This document shows, piece by piece, positions 44,672 through 53,503 of a stretch of 64,000 nucleotides of DNA (the first letter of the stretch is position 1; every line of letters begins with the position of its first letter). The notes beneath the pieces are model-generated. The model made no database searches. It saw only the letters and a program-made list of their open reading frames with translations, and was not told where the DNA came from. The stretch is from Niastella koreensis GR20-10. Lineage in GTDB: Bacteria > Bacteroidota > Bacteroidia > Chitinophagales > Chitinophagaceae. The position numbers and the translations under genes are program-made. Location of the stretch: assembly GCF_000246855.1 (NCBI RefSeq), contig NC_016609.1, positions 1,984,001-2,048,000 on the forward strand, read 5' to 3'.

Positions 44672-45403
44672 ATGGATGTTTCTCAAGGGAAGCAACGGCA
44701 ATTTCCCACAGTAGCCATTGTGCTGGTATTACTTGTTCTTTGTGTTATGCCGGGCCAGATGTTGGTGGCCAAACAATTTCCCGCCATTGCAGGAAGGGTG
44801 CAGATAAGTCCGATCCTTGTATTCCTGGATATTCCTGTCAGGGTACCGGTTAACATCGACATGATCATAGCGCCAGCCCTGTTCTTTCTTCTTTATCCGT
44901 TGGTAATTATATTTTCTCCATCAAGGCGGCATGTGCTGCAACGGCTGCGCGCTGCGTTTACCGGTTTATTTATTTTATTGTGTTGTACACTGGCAGGCGG
45001 GTTCATTTATTATCTCATACAAAGCCGGCTCACTACGCAGGTGTTAACCGGCATCAACTCCATGGGAATAAATGCAGCTATTCATCTCCCTTACCGGGGT
45101 TATGAAACCATAAATTTACGGGGAAGCCTGATCGTATTTATATGCTTTTCGATTGGACTGTTTATATTCCTTCGTAAAATAAGCAAGGCGCCAGCAGAAG
45201 GCCTGACCCGCGAACAACGCATGAGCCCTTATGAGCGGATGCTGGAGGAACGGCGAATGGGAGTACCGGAACGGCAGAAAAATGTAATAATTGAAAAGCC
45301 CCGGGTGATAATTCAGAAGGATAATAACAGGCAATCTGGTTTATGCTATTGCCAGCCGGTTATGCGCTTCAGGCCTGAGGCGCTTTATTATATGCCGGGT
45401 TGA
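44672..45403 (+). CDS. Hypothetical membrane protein
   Basis: A 243-residue protein with four helices (about 12-30, 63-84, 90-115, 152-172) and a basic cytoplasmic tail (SPYERMLEERRMGVPERQ). Met at 44672 (MDVSQGKQRQ) is the only upstream start. No recognised family. Stands alone between divergent and convergent neighbours. Confidence 0.6.
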   Translation: MDVSQGKQRQFPTVAIVLVLLVLCVMPGQMLVAKQFPAIAGRVQISPILVFLDIPVRVPVNIDMIIAPALFFLLYPLVIIFSPSRRHVLQRLRAAFTGLFILLCCTLAGGFIYYLIQSRLTTQVLTGINSMGINAAIHLPYRGYETINLRGSLIVFICFSIGLFIFLRKISKAPAEGLTREQRMSPYERMLEERRMGVPERQKNVIIEKPRVIIQKDNNRQSGLCYCQPVMRFRPEALYYMPG

Positions 45404-45616
45404 TCTTAATTGGTGCTTATGAAAATACTATCATAGCTCCATCCCGAGCCACCAACGCCGCTGACCATACACCGCATGCACCGAAATACGAACCCTTATA
45501 AAAAATAGTCCTGCTGATATTTTACCCTAATTGTGTAGAACATAAGCGTTTAAATGGGTGTTTGCTCAATATTCTAAAATGGCAGGTGAATTGATGCTAT
45601 TAGGGAAATTGAAGTT

Positions 45617-46078
45617 ATGGCAAAAACTGCAACCCGGCAGCTTGAGCTGTCAAGTCCTGCTTTCAAAGCAGATGGCGACATTCCGGCAAGATATACCTGC
45701 GATGGGGAAGGCATAAACCCACCAATGCACATCGGTAATTTACCGGAAGATGTACACACGCTTGCACTGATCGTAGAAGATCCTGATGCACCCGGTGGAA
45801 CGTTCGATCACTGGTTGGTTTGGAATATACAACCAGTGGCTGTTATACATGAACATGCAAATCCCGGTATATCAGGCAATAACTCAGCTGGTAAAACAGG
45901 TTATCATCCTCCTTGTCCGCCCAAGGGCTCACACCGTTATTATTTCCACGTATATGCATTGGATCGTGAACTTGATCTTGAGCCCGGCGAATCAAAAGAG
46001 AGTTTACAAAAAGCCATGAAATCACATATTCTAGCTGAGGGAACAATTATGGGCAGGTATGAACGGCAGGGGAAATAG
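45617..46078 (+). CDS. PEBP / YbhB-YbcL (Raf kinase inhibitor-like) protein
   Basis: A 153-residue phosphatidylethanolamine-binding fold. Seen: YTCDGEGINPPMHI, LIVEDPDAPGGTFDHWLVW (the D-P-D-A-P anion site) and YHPPCPPKGSHRYYFHVYAL. Length typical. No signal peptide, so probably cytoplasmic. Function in bacteria is poorly known. Confidence 0.95.
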   Translation: MAKTATRQLELSSPAFKADGDIPARYTCDGEGINPPMHIGNLPEDVHTLALIVEDPDAPGGTFDHWLVWNIQPVAVIHEHANPGISGNNSAGKTGYHPPCPPKGSHRYYFHVYALDRELDLEPGESKESLQKAMKSHILAEGTIMGRYERQGK

Positions 46079-46104
46079 TGTTGTTAAGGATTATCTATTT
46101 ACGC

Positions 46105-46137
46105 AAAATGGCGCCCCGTAAACCGGGACGCCATTTT
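46105..46137. terminator. Bidirectional intrinsic terminator
   Basis: Stem aaaatggcg/cgccatttt with inner c-cccg/cggg pairs and a TAAA loop, between convergent genes. Confidence 0.88.
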
Positions 46138-46154
46138 ATTTATGCTGTATGGAG

Positions 46155-49100
46155 TTACTTTATCAACAGCTTTTTATTTATCAATCTTGTGCCCGATTCA
46201 AACCGCACCATATAAAATCCTTTGGGCAGGTTTTGCAAATACAGGGGAATGCGTAACTGGCCTTTGGCTGTAAATACCAGGTGACCAGCCAGATCGAACA
46301 CCCTGACGGTGCCGGTTTCGCTGCCGCCTGAAATAATAGCAGTGGCGCTTCCATTAGTAACCGGGTTGGGCACTACCTGCATATTGTTTTCATTGTCTAC
46401 ACGCAAGCTTTGTGTAACCAGGTTATTTACCAGGGCATTTGCTGTGCTTTCCAGTGTAAGCGTTCCAAATGCCGATGTGTTCTGGTAATTGTTAATGGTG
46501 CCCATCCATACTGCCTGGGCATCGCGGTCGCCACCATTATCATCGTCGTCATTGGCAATATCGAACCCAATTTGTTTACCAGCGGTTGGCGTAATTCCCA
46601 ATTGCGACCAGGGAATGCTCAATTCGATCGTATAACCGCCGCTGATGGCCGCCCATGCATGTTGTACGCCGCTAACAGCTGATTTGCTGAACAGCGAGCT
46701 GTTGTTCCAGGCTTTTATAAACTGGTTGTCGACACCATCGTAAGTGGTCAGTTTATTGTTATTGGCATCGATGAATATTTCAATGGCATCGTTGTTCCAG
46801 GGATCGGGCGAATCGTTGTTAAGCGTATTGTCAAGCACTTTGGCCGCTATGTACAGGTTGTTATTATCCCATAGGGCGCCAAAGGTTACGTTGTTGTTGC
46901 CCGTACCGATCACGCTTTTGGCAGCACTGTTGTTCAGCTTCCAGGCGGCTTCGTTAATAACGCCATCGATGGTTATAGTTCCATTGGCAGGGTAACTGTG
47001 TACCACATTCACCGAGGCGCCCACCGTAACCGTGATATTATCAGTTGCGGTTAAAGTGCCATCGTTTACGGTTAACTGAAATACGTAGGTATTGCCATCT
47101 GCCAAACCTGAAACAGCGGGATTAGCGGTATTGGCGTTTGTAATGGTAACGGCAGGTCCGCTAACCTGCGTCCAGCTATAGGTTACAGCATTGCCTTCGG
47201 GGTCAGTACCGGTACCATGCAAGGTAACACTGGTGGTTCCTGCATTCAGACTGGTGTCGGGGCCTGCATTGGCTACGGGTGGTTGGTTCACACTACCATT
47301 ACAACTGGTCATATACACCGTACCAAAAACTGATGGGTTTTGAAAGGCTGTAGTATTGTTGGCAAACGTGGTTGTTTGAGCATCGCGGGTGCCGCCATTG
47401 TCGTCATCGTCTATTTGCACATCAAGGCCAATGGCTTTACCAATTGCCGGAGTAGCGCCAATGGTTGTCCAGGGAATGGCAATTTCAGCAGTATAGCCTG
47501 AACCGGTGGCGTACATCCTGAAATTGATACCTGTAGTATTGGCTACTGAATTACTGCCGGTATATATGGTATTGTCGTTCCAGCGGAATCCAAACTGAAA
47601 ATCATTGATGCCGTCGTAAGTAGTTCCCTTGCTGTTGTTGCCATCGATGAATATTTCCACCACATCATCTTCCCACCAGTTGGGACCAGAGTCGTTTATA
47701 CGGGTAGCATCATTTACTTCCACCAGCAGGTACAGGTTATTGTTATCATACAATGCACGCCACCTGCCACTATAATCTGCCGGGCGGCTACCCAACACAA
47801 CCTGGTTGATGTTGGTAACCGGGGCCGATGCCCAGGCTGCTTCTATGTTTTGATCGATCACAGGCGGCGTACCATTTACCAGGCCAATAACCGGTGCAGT
47901 ACAGGGTGGGTTGTCATTATCGGTAATGGTAATTACCGCTACCGTATCCGGGCCCAGTTTGTAACCTGAGCCTGGCAACAGGGTAAGCCGCAGGGTTTCT
48001 ACGCCCTCGAACTGGGTGTCGTCAACCGGAGTAATAGTAATGGTTTGTGAAAGCTGCGAAGGGGTAAGGGTAACGGTTCCACTCAGGGTGGGGTTCGCCG
48101 TATAATCGGCGGCGGTAGCCGTGCCACTAATTGCATATTGGATGGTAGCCGCCTGGGTTATACCAGCAGTGGTAATAGTAAAAGTTCCGGTATTGCCGCC
48201 TTCACCAGCTGTATCGTCCGTGGCTTTTACATTTACGGCCGGACTAACAGTAACATTTTTGGTAGCAGTTTTATTACCATCGCCCGATGTAACCGTAATG
48301 GTGGCTGAACCGGTGCCTACAGCAGTAATTTTGCCGGAAGCATCCACCGTAACAACAGCCGTATTGCTGCTGCTCCAGCTTACCGTTTTATTGCTGGCAT
48401 CAGCAGGAATTATTACTGGTGTTAACTGAACCGTTTGGTTCAACGCCAGGGTGGTATCACCTGCCGGACTAATACTTACGCCGGTCACCGGCACATTTAC
48501 ATTTTGAAAAATAAGCTGGAAGGAGGGATTGCGATTTATGTAGGTGCCCGATTCCGCATCGGTAACCGAAAGGTTGTTAAAGGTCATGCCCTGCGAATTG
48601 GCATCGCAGTAAATGCCAAAACCGCCATATACGTCGGCCGCTACATCGCGGGTAACGGGGTCTTTACCGGTACCAATGATGGTGGTATTGGTAAATTTAA
48701 TGTCGTGCAGGTTGCTGCCACTGACGCGAATGGCATCGCGTTGTGAATTAAGAATGGTGGTATTGTCAAACTGCATGTTAAAGATGCCGGAGCCGGCAAA
48801 GAATTCTATCGCTCCCCGCATCTGGTTCCACAGATCGTAACTGGTACCGCAGTTCTCGACAGTGTTCTCATAAAAATGAGTAACGTCGCCGGGAAACTCA
48901 AAGCCAAAACCGGCAAAATCATTGGTAAAGCGAATACCGGAACCTGCCACGCCATCTTTAATATAATTATGATGCACCTGGTGACCGGTACCGCCAAATA
49001 TGGCAATGCTGCCGGCCCGCCAGTTGTTTTCAATAGTGTTATTGCTGAAAGTATTGTTGCGCTCCTGCACCGAACCCTGCACATCACTGGCAGGCCACAT

Positions 49101-50306
49101 AGCCAGGGCATCATCGCCATTGTTACGCAGGCTGCACTGGGTTACTGTAGAGCCGGAAGTACCTATACAGAAATTAACGCCATCTGCATAGTTGTTCCGG
49201 ATACGACAGTTGCTGATGGTAAGGTTGCGGGTAACATCAACAGGGTAGGGCGCATCATAGCCCCCGATCCAGAAACCACATTCAAAATGTTCTACCCAGA
49301 TATCATGAATACCCGAACCGGTACCATAGGTGCCCATGAAGCCTTTATAAATTTTGTATTTCTGTCCGTCGCGCGGATTGGGCTCATCATACTTTAACCG
49401 GTCGTTGTTGGCGGTGCCCATAGTGAAGTTGGAAATTTCAACGCCGCTGCTGCGTGACATGATGCCGCCATAAAACTGTTTATCGGTGCTGAAATAAACC
49501 TGCGTATACCAGATACCTGCACCGGTAATTTTCATGTTGGTCACATTCAGTATTAACTTATCGCTTAACAAAAAGCGTCCGGCCGGGATATATACGTTTT
49601 TCCCCTGTGTTTTGGCGGCGGCAATACAGCTATTAAAGGCTGCATAGTCATCGTTGGCGTCGTCGGCCACGGCGCCAAAATCAGTAACGTTTAAATAGCC
49701 GGCAGGCAGGCTAATGGCTGCAGGTACGGGTTCCAGTTCAATAAAATCAACCCCATAAGTAAGGGCATCGCCATTTGTTTTTTGAATTTTTATGGTGTCG
49801 CCCGAATTGATGGTATTGGTAACTGTAAAATGCACTTCATCAAAACGCATAAAAGTTTTGGTGTGGGGCGTTTGAAAGGGATCGCCTTCCCCGCCTACAT
49901 CAAAATACTGATACGCCCAGTATGAGGTAAGGTCGATGGTTTTCACCAGCACATTGTTTACGTACAGGCTTAGTGAGCCGGTTTGACCGGTGCCGGAGCT
50001 GTTATCGGGTATGGTAAAACGTAGATTTACGCCCCTGGCGGCGGCAGTAGTTTTCCACTGTACAAAAGAGCCATTGGAAGGGAGGCTTACATATTTCTGG
50101 TTGGAAGCTTCAGACGCGATGTCTGTTTGAACAAACTGTACGGATGATTGCAGGGAAGCACTTCCGCCCATGCTGCCGTTTTCCGCTTCATAGCGGGTAT
50201 AGGGCATGTTGTTGGCGCCCCTTGGCAACCCATCGCTTTGCGCCAGCAGGTAAAGCGGCGCCTGACAGGCTAACAGTAAAGCAAGCTGAGATACAATTTT
50301 TTTCAT
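46155..50306 (-). CDS. Secreted multidomain GH87-like alpha-1,3-glucanase candidate with CBMs and T9SS tail
   Basis: 1383 residues. A Sec signal (1-22) comes first, then a CBM6/35-like sandwich (about 35-190; YTRYEAENGSMGG, DFIELEPV) and a right-handed beta-helix (about 195-600), opened by NVTDFGAVADDANDDYAAF. The helix carries NYADGVNF (Asp375) and RNNGDDALAMW (Asp398-Asp399); an Asp followed about 23 residues later by an Asp pair is the catalytic pattern I know from GH87 mutanases. Then a Big2 domain (605-692), Calx-beta (692-795), a CBM9-like domain (about 800-1000), a PKD-like domain (1005-1099), a second CBM9-like domain (1105-1285), and a T9SS sorting domain (about 1307-1383; VVPNPV, GFYMVRF). 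Exported by Sec then T9SS. A pectate-lyase-type or dextranase-like helix enzyme is the alternative. Confidence 0.78.
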   Translation of the reverse strand: MKKIVSQLALLLACQAPLYLLAQSDGLPRGANNMPYTRYEAENGSMGGSASLQSSVQFVQTDIASEASNQKYVSLPSNGSFVQWKTTAAARGVNLRFTIPDNSSGTGQTGSLSLYVNNVLVKTIDLTSYWAYQYFDVGGEGDPFQTPHTKTFMRFDEVHFTVTNTINSGDTIKIQKTNGDALTYGVDFIELEPVPAAISLPAGYLNVTDFGAVADDANDDYAAFNSCIAAAKTQGKNVYIPAGRFLLSDKLILNVTNMKITGAGIWYTQVYFSTDKQFYGGIMSRSSGVEISNFTMGTANNDRLKYDEPNPRDGQKYKIYKGFMGTYGTGSGIHDIWVEHFECGFWIGGYDAPYPVDVTRNLTISNCRIRNNYADGVNFCIGTSGSTVTQCSLRNNGDDALAMWPASDVQGSVQERNNTFSNNTIENNWRAGSIAIFGGTGHQVHHNYIKDGVAGSGIRFTNDFAGFGFEFPGDVTHFYENTVENCGTSYDLWNQMRGAIEFFAGSGIFNMQFDNTTILNSQRDAIRVSGSNLHDIKFTNTTIIGTGKDPVTRDVAADVYGGFGIYCDANSQGMTFNNLSVTDAESGTYINRNPSFQLIFQNVNVPVTGVSISPAGDTTLALNQTVQLTPVIIPADASNKTVSWSSSNTAVVTVDASGKITAVGTGSATITVTSGDGNKTATKNVTVSPAVNVKATDDTAGEGGNTGTFTITTAGITQAATIQYAISGTATAADYTANPTLSGTVTLTPSQLSQTITITPVDDTQFEGVETLRLTLLPGSGYKLGPDTVAVITITDNDNPPCTAPVIGLVNGTPPVIDQNIEAAWASAPVTNINQVVLGSRPADYSGRWRALYDNNNLYLLVEVNDATRINDSGPNWWEDDVVEIFIDGNNSKGTTYDGINDFQFGFRWNDNTIYTGSNSVANTTGINFRMYATGSGYTAEIAIPWTTIGATPAIGKAIGLDVQIDDDDNGGTRDAQTTTFANNTTAFQNPSVFGTVYMTSCNGSVNQPPVANAGPDTSLNAGTTSVTLHGTGTDPEGNAVTYSWTQVSGPAVTITNANTANPAVSGLADGNTYVFQLTVNDGTLTATDNITVTVGASVNVVHSYPANGTITIDGVINEAAWKLNNSAAKSVIGTGNNNVTFGALWDNNNLYIAAKVLDNTLNNDSPDPWNNDAIEIFIDANNNKLTTYDGVDNQFIKAWNNSSLFSKSAVSGVQHAWAAISGGYTIELSIPWSQLGITPTAGKQIGFDIANDDDDNGGDRDAQAVWMGTINNYQNTSAFGTLTLESTANALVNNLVTQSLRVDNENNMQVVPNPVTNGSATAIISGGSETGTVRVFDLAGHLVFTAKGQLRIPLYLQNLPKGFYMVRFESGTRLINKKLLIK

Positions 50307-50781
50307 AATTAAATGGATCTGGTTTTTTGGCCCGTTCGGCTAACCGCATAGGAGAGCCTTCACCGGGCCGGTGTTTTTAATGATATGGCAAAAAAACGCT
50401 TAAGGCGAAAAGCTAAAGGCTAAACGCGAAATGCTGCTAATGAAGAAGGTTTTGGACAATATGTGGGGTAAACGGTTTTAAGGCAGAACGCATAATGCAG
50501 AACGCAAAAATCAAAACGCTGAAAGCGTAAAGTTGAAATGTACATTATGCTAAAGAATAATGTACAAAACGAAAAATCGGGAATTAGTGTTCGGCATTCA
50601 GCGTTAAGCGTTCAGCATCCTAAACTAATCAAGTGACAGGCCAAAGCCAAAAAGTATAATGGGAATCTACCGGATTGGGGAAAAAACGCAGTTTTCTATG
50701 CAGATAGGCTTGTGTAAATCAGCAGATTGATAGTATAGTTGATTTAGATTTAATATAATGATGATATTGGTTGAAATAGAA
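50307..50781. other. Intergenic region holding heptad arrays
   Basis: 475 bp between the 5' end of the GH87-like gene and the 3' end of the DUF4919 gene. Most of it is array I, described separately. No gene is seen. The promoter of the large gene should lie in its left part. Confidence 0.5.
50398..50620. repeat. Heptad array I (two left blocks and a right arm)
   Basis: First block 50398-50439: six units in register (gcttaag, gcgaaaa, gctaaag, gctaaac). Second block 50483-50538: eight units (gcagaac, gcataat, gcaaaaa, gctgaaa). Right arm 50593-50620: agcgtta, agcgttc, agcatcc, which pair with the gctgaaa/gcttaag words. The longest locus in the window. Confidence 0.78.
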
Positions 50782-51459
50782 TTATTTGCTTTTTTCCCTG
50801 CCCATTGTTGTGGTGGCATGTTCAATGATAAAATAAAAAACCTTTGATTGTCCGTTTTCAAAATTGGCAGAAAGAACGTTCAGGAAGTTTCCATTTGGGT
50901 CTTTGTCAGGCTTCATCTGTTCAACGGTAGCGTTTAAATACTTATTGATGTAATCGTGTCCATCAAAAGCCCCCAACGTAAACATGGGGGAATCCCATGT
51001 TCCGATTCCGCTAAAACTCATGGCCTGAAATATTCTTAATACCTGGTAAGCATATGACCGCGCGCTGTCTGCGTGGTTAAGTTGCTGAAATGAATAAGCA
51101 ACCCCAAAAAGGGCTTTTATACTGAATGGATTCGTTTTTAAATATGATTGTCCAAGATCGATCGCTTCCTTATATTTTGATTTGTCATAAAGTCGCCATA
51201 TTTTTTCATCCGTTGAGAAATCAAAAGGTTTGTAATCGGGTTTATCAGTAAAACCGATCAATAATGCCAGTATTTCATAATCCGTTAATGTGGTGTCTAA
51301 AGCAGTATAGCGGGTCAATAATTTATTGTAATCCAGCTTGTCTTTTTTGTCTTTGGTTTTTGCCAGGATATTGTTAAAGTCGGTTTGATAATTGAATGTA
51401 TCCTGAGCGAAGCCGCAGGCGGCTGCAACCAAAAGGATTATTGTAAACAGGAGTTTCAT
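50782..51459 (-). CDS. DUF4919 secreted protein
   Basis: A 225-residue protein from MKLLFTIILLVAAACGFAQ, a signal peptide; the open frame extends 15 codons further but that part is not signal-like. Seen: FNYQTDFNNILAKTKD, LALLIGFTDKPDYKPF, IKALFGVAYSFQQLNHADSA (TPR-like helices) and VFYFIIEHAT. Fits DUF4919, of unknown function. It is divergent from the PUL regulator and may not belong to it. Confidence 0.8.
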   Translation of the reverse strand: MKLLFTIILLVAAACGFAQDTFNYQTDFNNILAKTKDKKDKLDYNKLLTRYTALDTTLTDYEILALLIGFTDKPDYKPFDFSTDEKIWRLYDKSKYKEAIDLGQSYLKTNPFSIKALFGVAYSFQQLNHADSARSYAYQVLRIFQAMSFSGIGTWDSPMFTLGAFDGHDYINKYLNATVEQMKPDKDPNGNFLNVLSANFENGQSKVFYFIIEHATTTMGREKSK

Positions 51460-51589
51460 TTGCCTATAATACGGCGTTTTTTTGCATACTGCAATTTTTT
51501 GCAATTATGATTTTTACGCTGCCTGTGATTTGGATTTGCTCCCTTTCTGCTTTAGTTTTGGTAAAAGCCTGATTTGCCATAACGATTAT

Positions 51590-53221
51590 ATGAAGAAATT
51601 GCTGCTGCTCTCCGCCTGTCTGTTCATTTTCTGTAACCAGTATGCTCAAACGGATTCACTGGCCAGTTCCCTGAAACAATTGAATGAGATTTTAGCACAT
51701 CAGCCTGCGTTCGACCAAAAAAAGCAGGGTGAGATCGATTCGTTCAAAAAGTTACTGGCCGCTACCAATAACAACGATCTGCCGGCATTATTCAGGGCCT
51801 ACGAAAATCTGTACATCGCTTACCGGGTATTTCAGTATGATTCAGCTTACAATTACGCCAAAAAAATGCAGGCCGTGGCAAACCGGCTCAATGATCCCGC
51901 GCTGATCAATTACACCCGCATTAAAATGGGTTTTTCCATGTTGTCGTCGGGGATGTATAAGGAAACGATGGATTCCCTGTCTACCATTCAGATCAACGCC
52001 GTACCCGACAGTTGCCGTGCGGAATATTACGCGCTGATGGGCAGATATTATTACGACCTGGGTGATTATGATAAAGACCAGTACCATACGCCCCGGTATA
52101 TTGAAAAAGGCGCCCAGTACATCGATTCTGCCCTGGCGCTGCTGGACAAAAATTCTCACGACTATATTTATTATGAAGGGCTAAAGGAATTGAAGTCGGG
52201 AAACAGGGTAGATGCCAAACGGAATTTTGATCAGTTACTGGCCCGTCGGGGACTTACCCCGCACCAGGTGGCCATTACTGCTTCCACGCTAAGCGACCTG
52301 TATATTCAAAATGGCGATAACGACCAGGCTATACTTTTACTTATCCGGGCAGTGATCGCTGATGTACAATCCAGCACAAAAGAAACTTCCGCCGCATTTA
52401 TTCTTTCTACCTTATTATATAAGAAGGCCGATATCAAAAATGCCTCTGTATGTATTAACCAGGCGTTTTCCGACGCTGTGTTCTTTGGCGCCCGGCAGCG
52501 TAAAGTGCAGGTGGGCGATGTATTGCCCCTGATAGAAGCGCAGAAATATGCCATGGTAGAACAACAAAAAACAAAACTGCTTTGGTACGCCGGGTTGGTT
52601 ACCTTTTTATTGTTGCTGGTGATAGCCCTTATTATTATTGTGTTCAAACAACTGGAAAAATTAAAGCGGGCACAGAAGGCCATCCTGGAAGCGCATCATA
52701 ATATGCAGGAGGCGAACCGGCGCTTATCGGAAACCAATGAGAAGCTAAATGACGCCAATAAAATTAAAGAAGAGTATATTGGCTATTTCTTTAATGTCAA
52801 CTCGGAGTTTTTCGATAAGATAGAACGGTTCAAGAAATCTATTGATCAGAAACTGACCGACCGGAAGTTTGACGAGATCCGCTTCCTGGTAAATAATATC
52901 AATCTGAAAAGGGAAAAGGAAGAACTGCTGAAACATTTTGACCGGGCCTTTTTGAAACTGTTTCCCAATTTTGTGCCCGAGTTCAACGAGCTGTTTAAAG
53001 AAGAAGACCGGATAGAACTGGAGGATAATGAACTGCTCAATACCGATCTGCGCATTTTTGCCCTCGCCCGCATGGGGATCCATGAAAATGAAAAGATCGC
53101 CCATATCCTGCAATATTCCGTCAACACCATCAACACCTACAAAACCCGCATCCGGAACAAATCGATCGTTCCGAATGAAGAGTTTGAAAAAAGGATCATG
53201 CAGATAAAGACTATAGATTAG
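51590..53221 (+). CDS. DUF6377 transmembrane regulator of the PUL
   Basis: A 544-residue protein from MKKLLLLSACLFIFCNQYAQ, a signal peptide; an in-frame Met 36 codons upstream is not signal-like and overlaps the divergent gene. The periplasmic part is TPR-like (about 20-330), followed by one transmembrane helix (about 333-355, LVTFLLLLVIALIIIVF), a coiled coil (about 360-400) and a cytoplasmic part. The latter ends in an HTH-like segment (LARMGIHENEKIAHIL, YSVNTINTYKTRIRNKS). This plan matches DUF6377, regularly found beside susC/susD. It would sense an oligosaccharide outside and act on transcription inside. Confidence 0.85.
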   Translation: MKKLLLLSACLFIFCNQYAQTDSLASSLKQLNEILAHQPAFDQKKQGEIDSFKKLLAATNNNDLPALFRAYENLYIAYRVFQYDSAYNYAKKMQAVANRLNDPALINYTRIKMGFSMLSSGMYKETMDSLSTIQINAVPDSCRAEYYALMGRYYYDLGDYDKDQYHTPRYIEKGAQYIDSALALLDKNSHDYIYYEGLKELKSGNRVDAKRNFDQLLARRGLTPHQVAITASTLSDLYIQNGDNDQAILLLIRAVIADVQSSTKETSAAFILSTLLYKKADIKNASVCINQAFSDAVFFGARQRKVQVGDVLPLIEAQKYAMVEQQKTKLLWYAGLVTFLLLLVIALIIIVFKQLEKLKRAQKAILEAHHNMQEANRRLSETNEKLNDANKIKEEYIGYFFNVNSEFFDKIERFKKSIDQKLTDRKFDEIRFLVNNINLKREKEELLKHFDRAFLKLFPNFVPEFNELFKEEDRIELEDNELLNTDLRIFALARMGIHENEKIAHILQYSVNTINTYKTRIRNKSIVPNEEFEKRIMQIKTID

Positions 53222-53232
53222 AATCAGTTTCT

Positions 53233-53279
53233 GGTTACAGGTTGCAGGTTGCAAGGAAGAACGCCCTGTAACCTGCAAC
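53233..53279. repeat. Heptad inverted array J
   Basis: Left arm: ggttaca, ggttgca, ggttgca (53233-53253). Right arm: ctgtaac, ctgcaac (53266-53279), the reverse complement. It starts 11 nt after the regulator stop. The rest of the 281-bp gap to susC carries its promoter region. Confidence 0.7.
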
Positions 53280-53503
53280 GGGTACATTTTGTACAAAAAC
53301 CTACTCATTTGCAGATATATTCTTTTAAAAAATATACATTCGCAACTTCTTACAAATAAAACACTTACAATATTGCTTAGCCGCTTTTCGGGCAATATTT
53401 CCTATACTTTAGCTATATATTTTGATAACCGTCGCGGCTTGTTCTTTTTTTGACTTCGCTTGCAAGAACATTCATTTCATCTCAATCCAAAAATTAACCG
53501 TTT

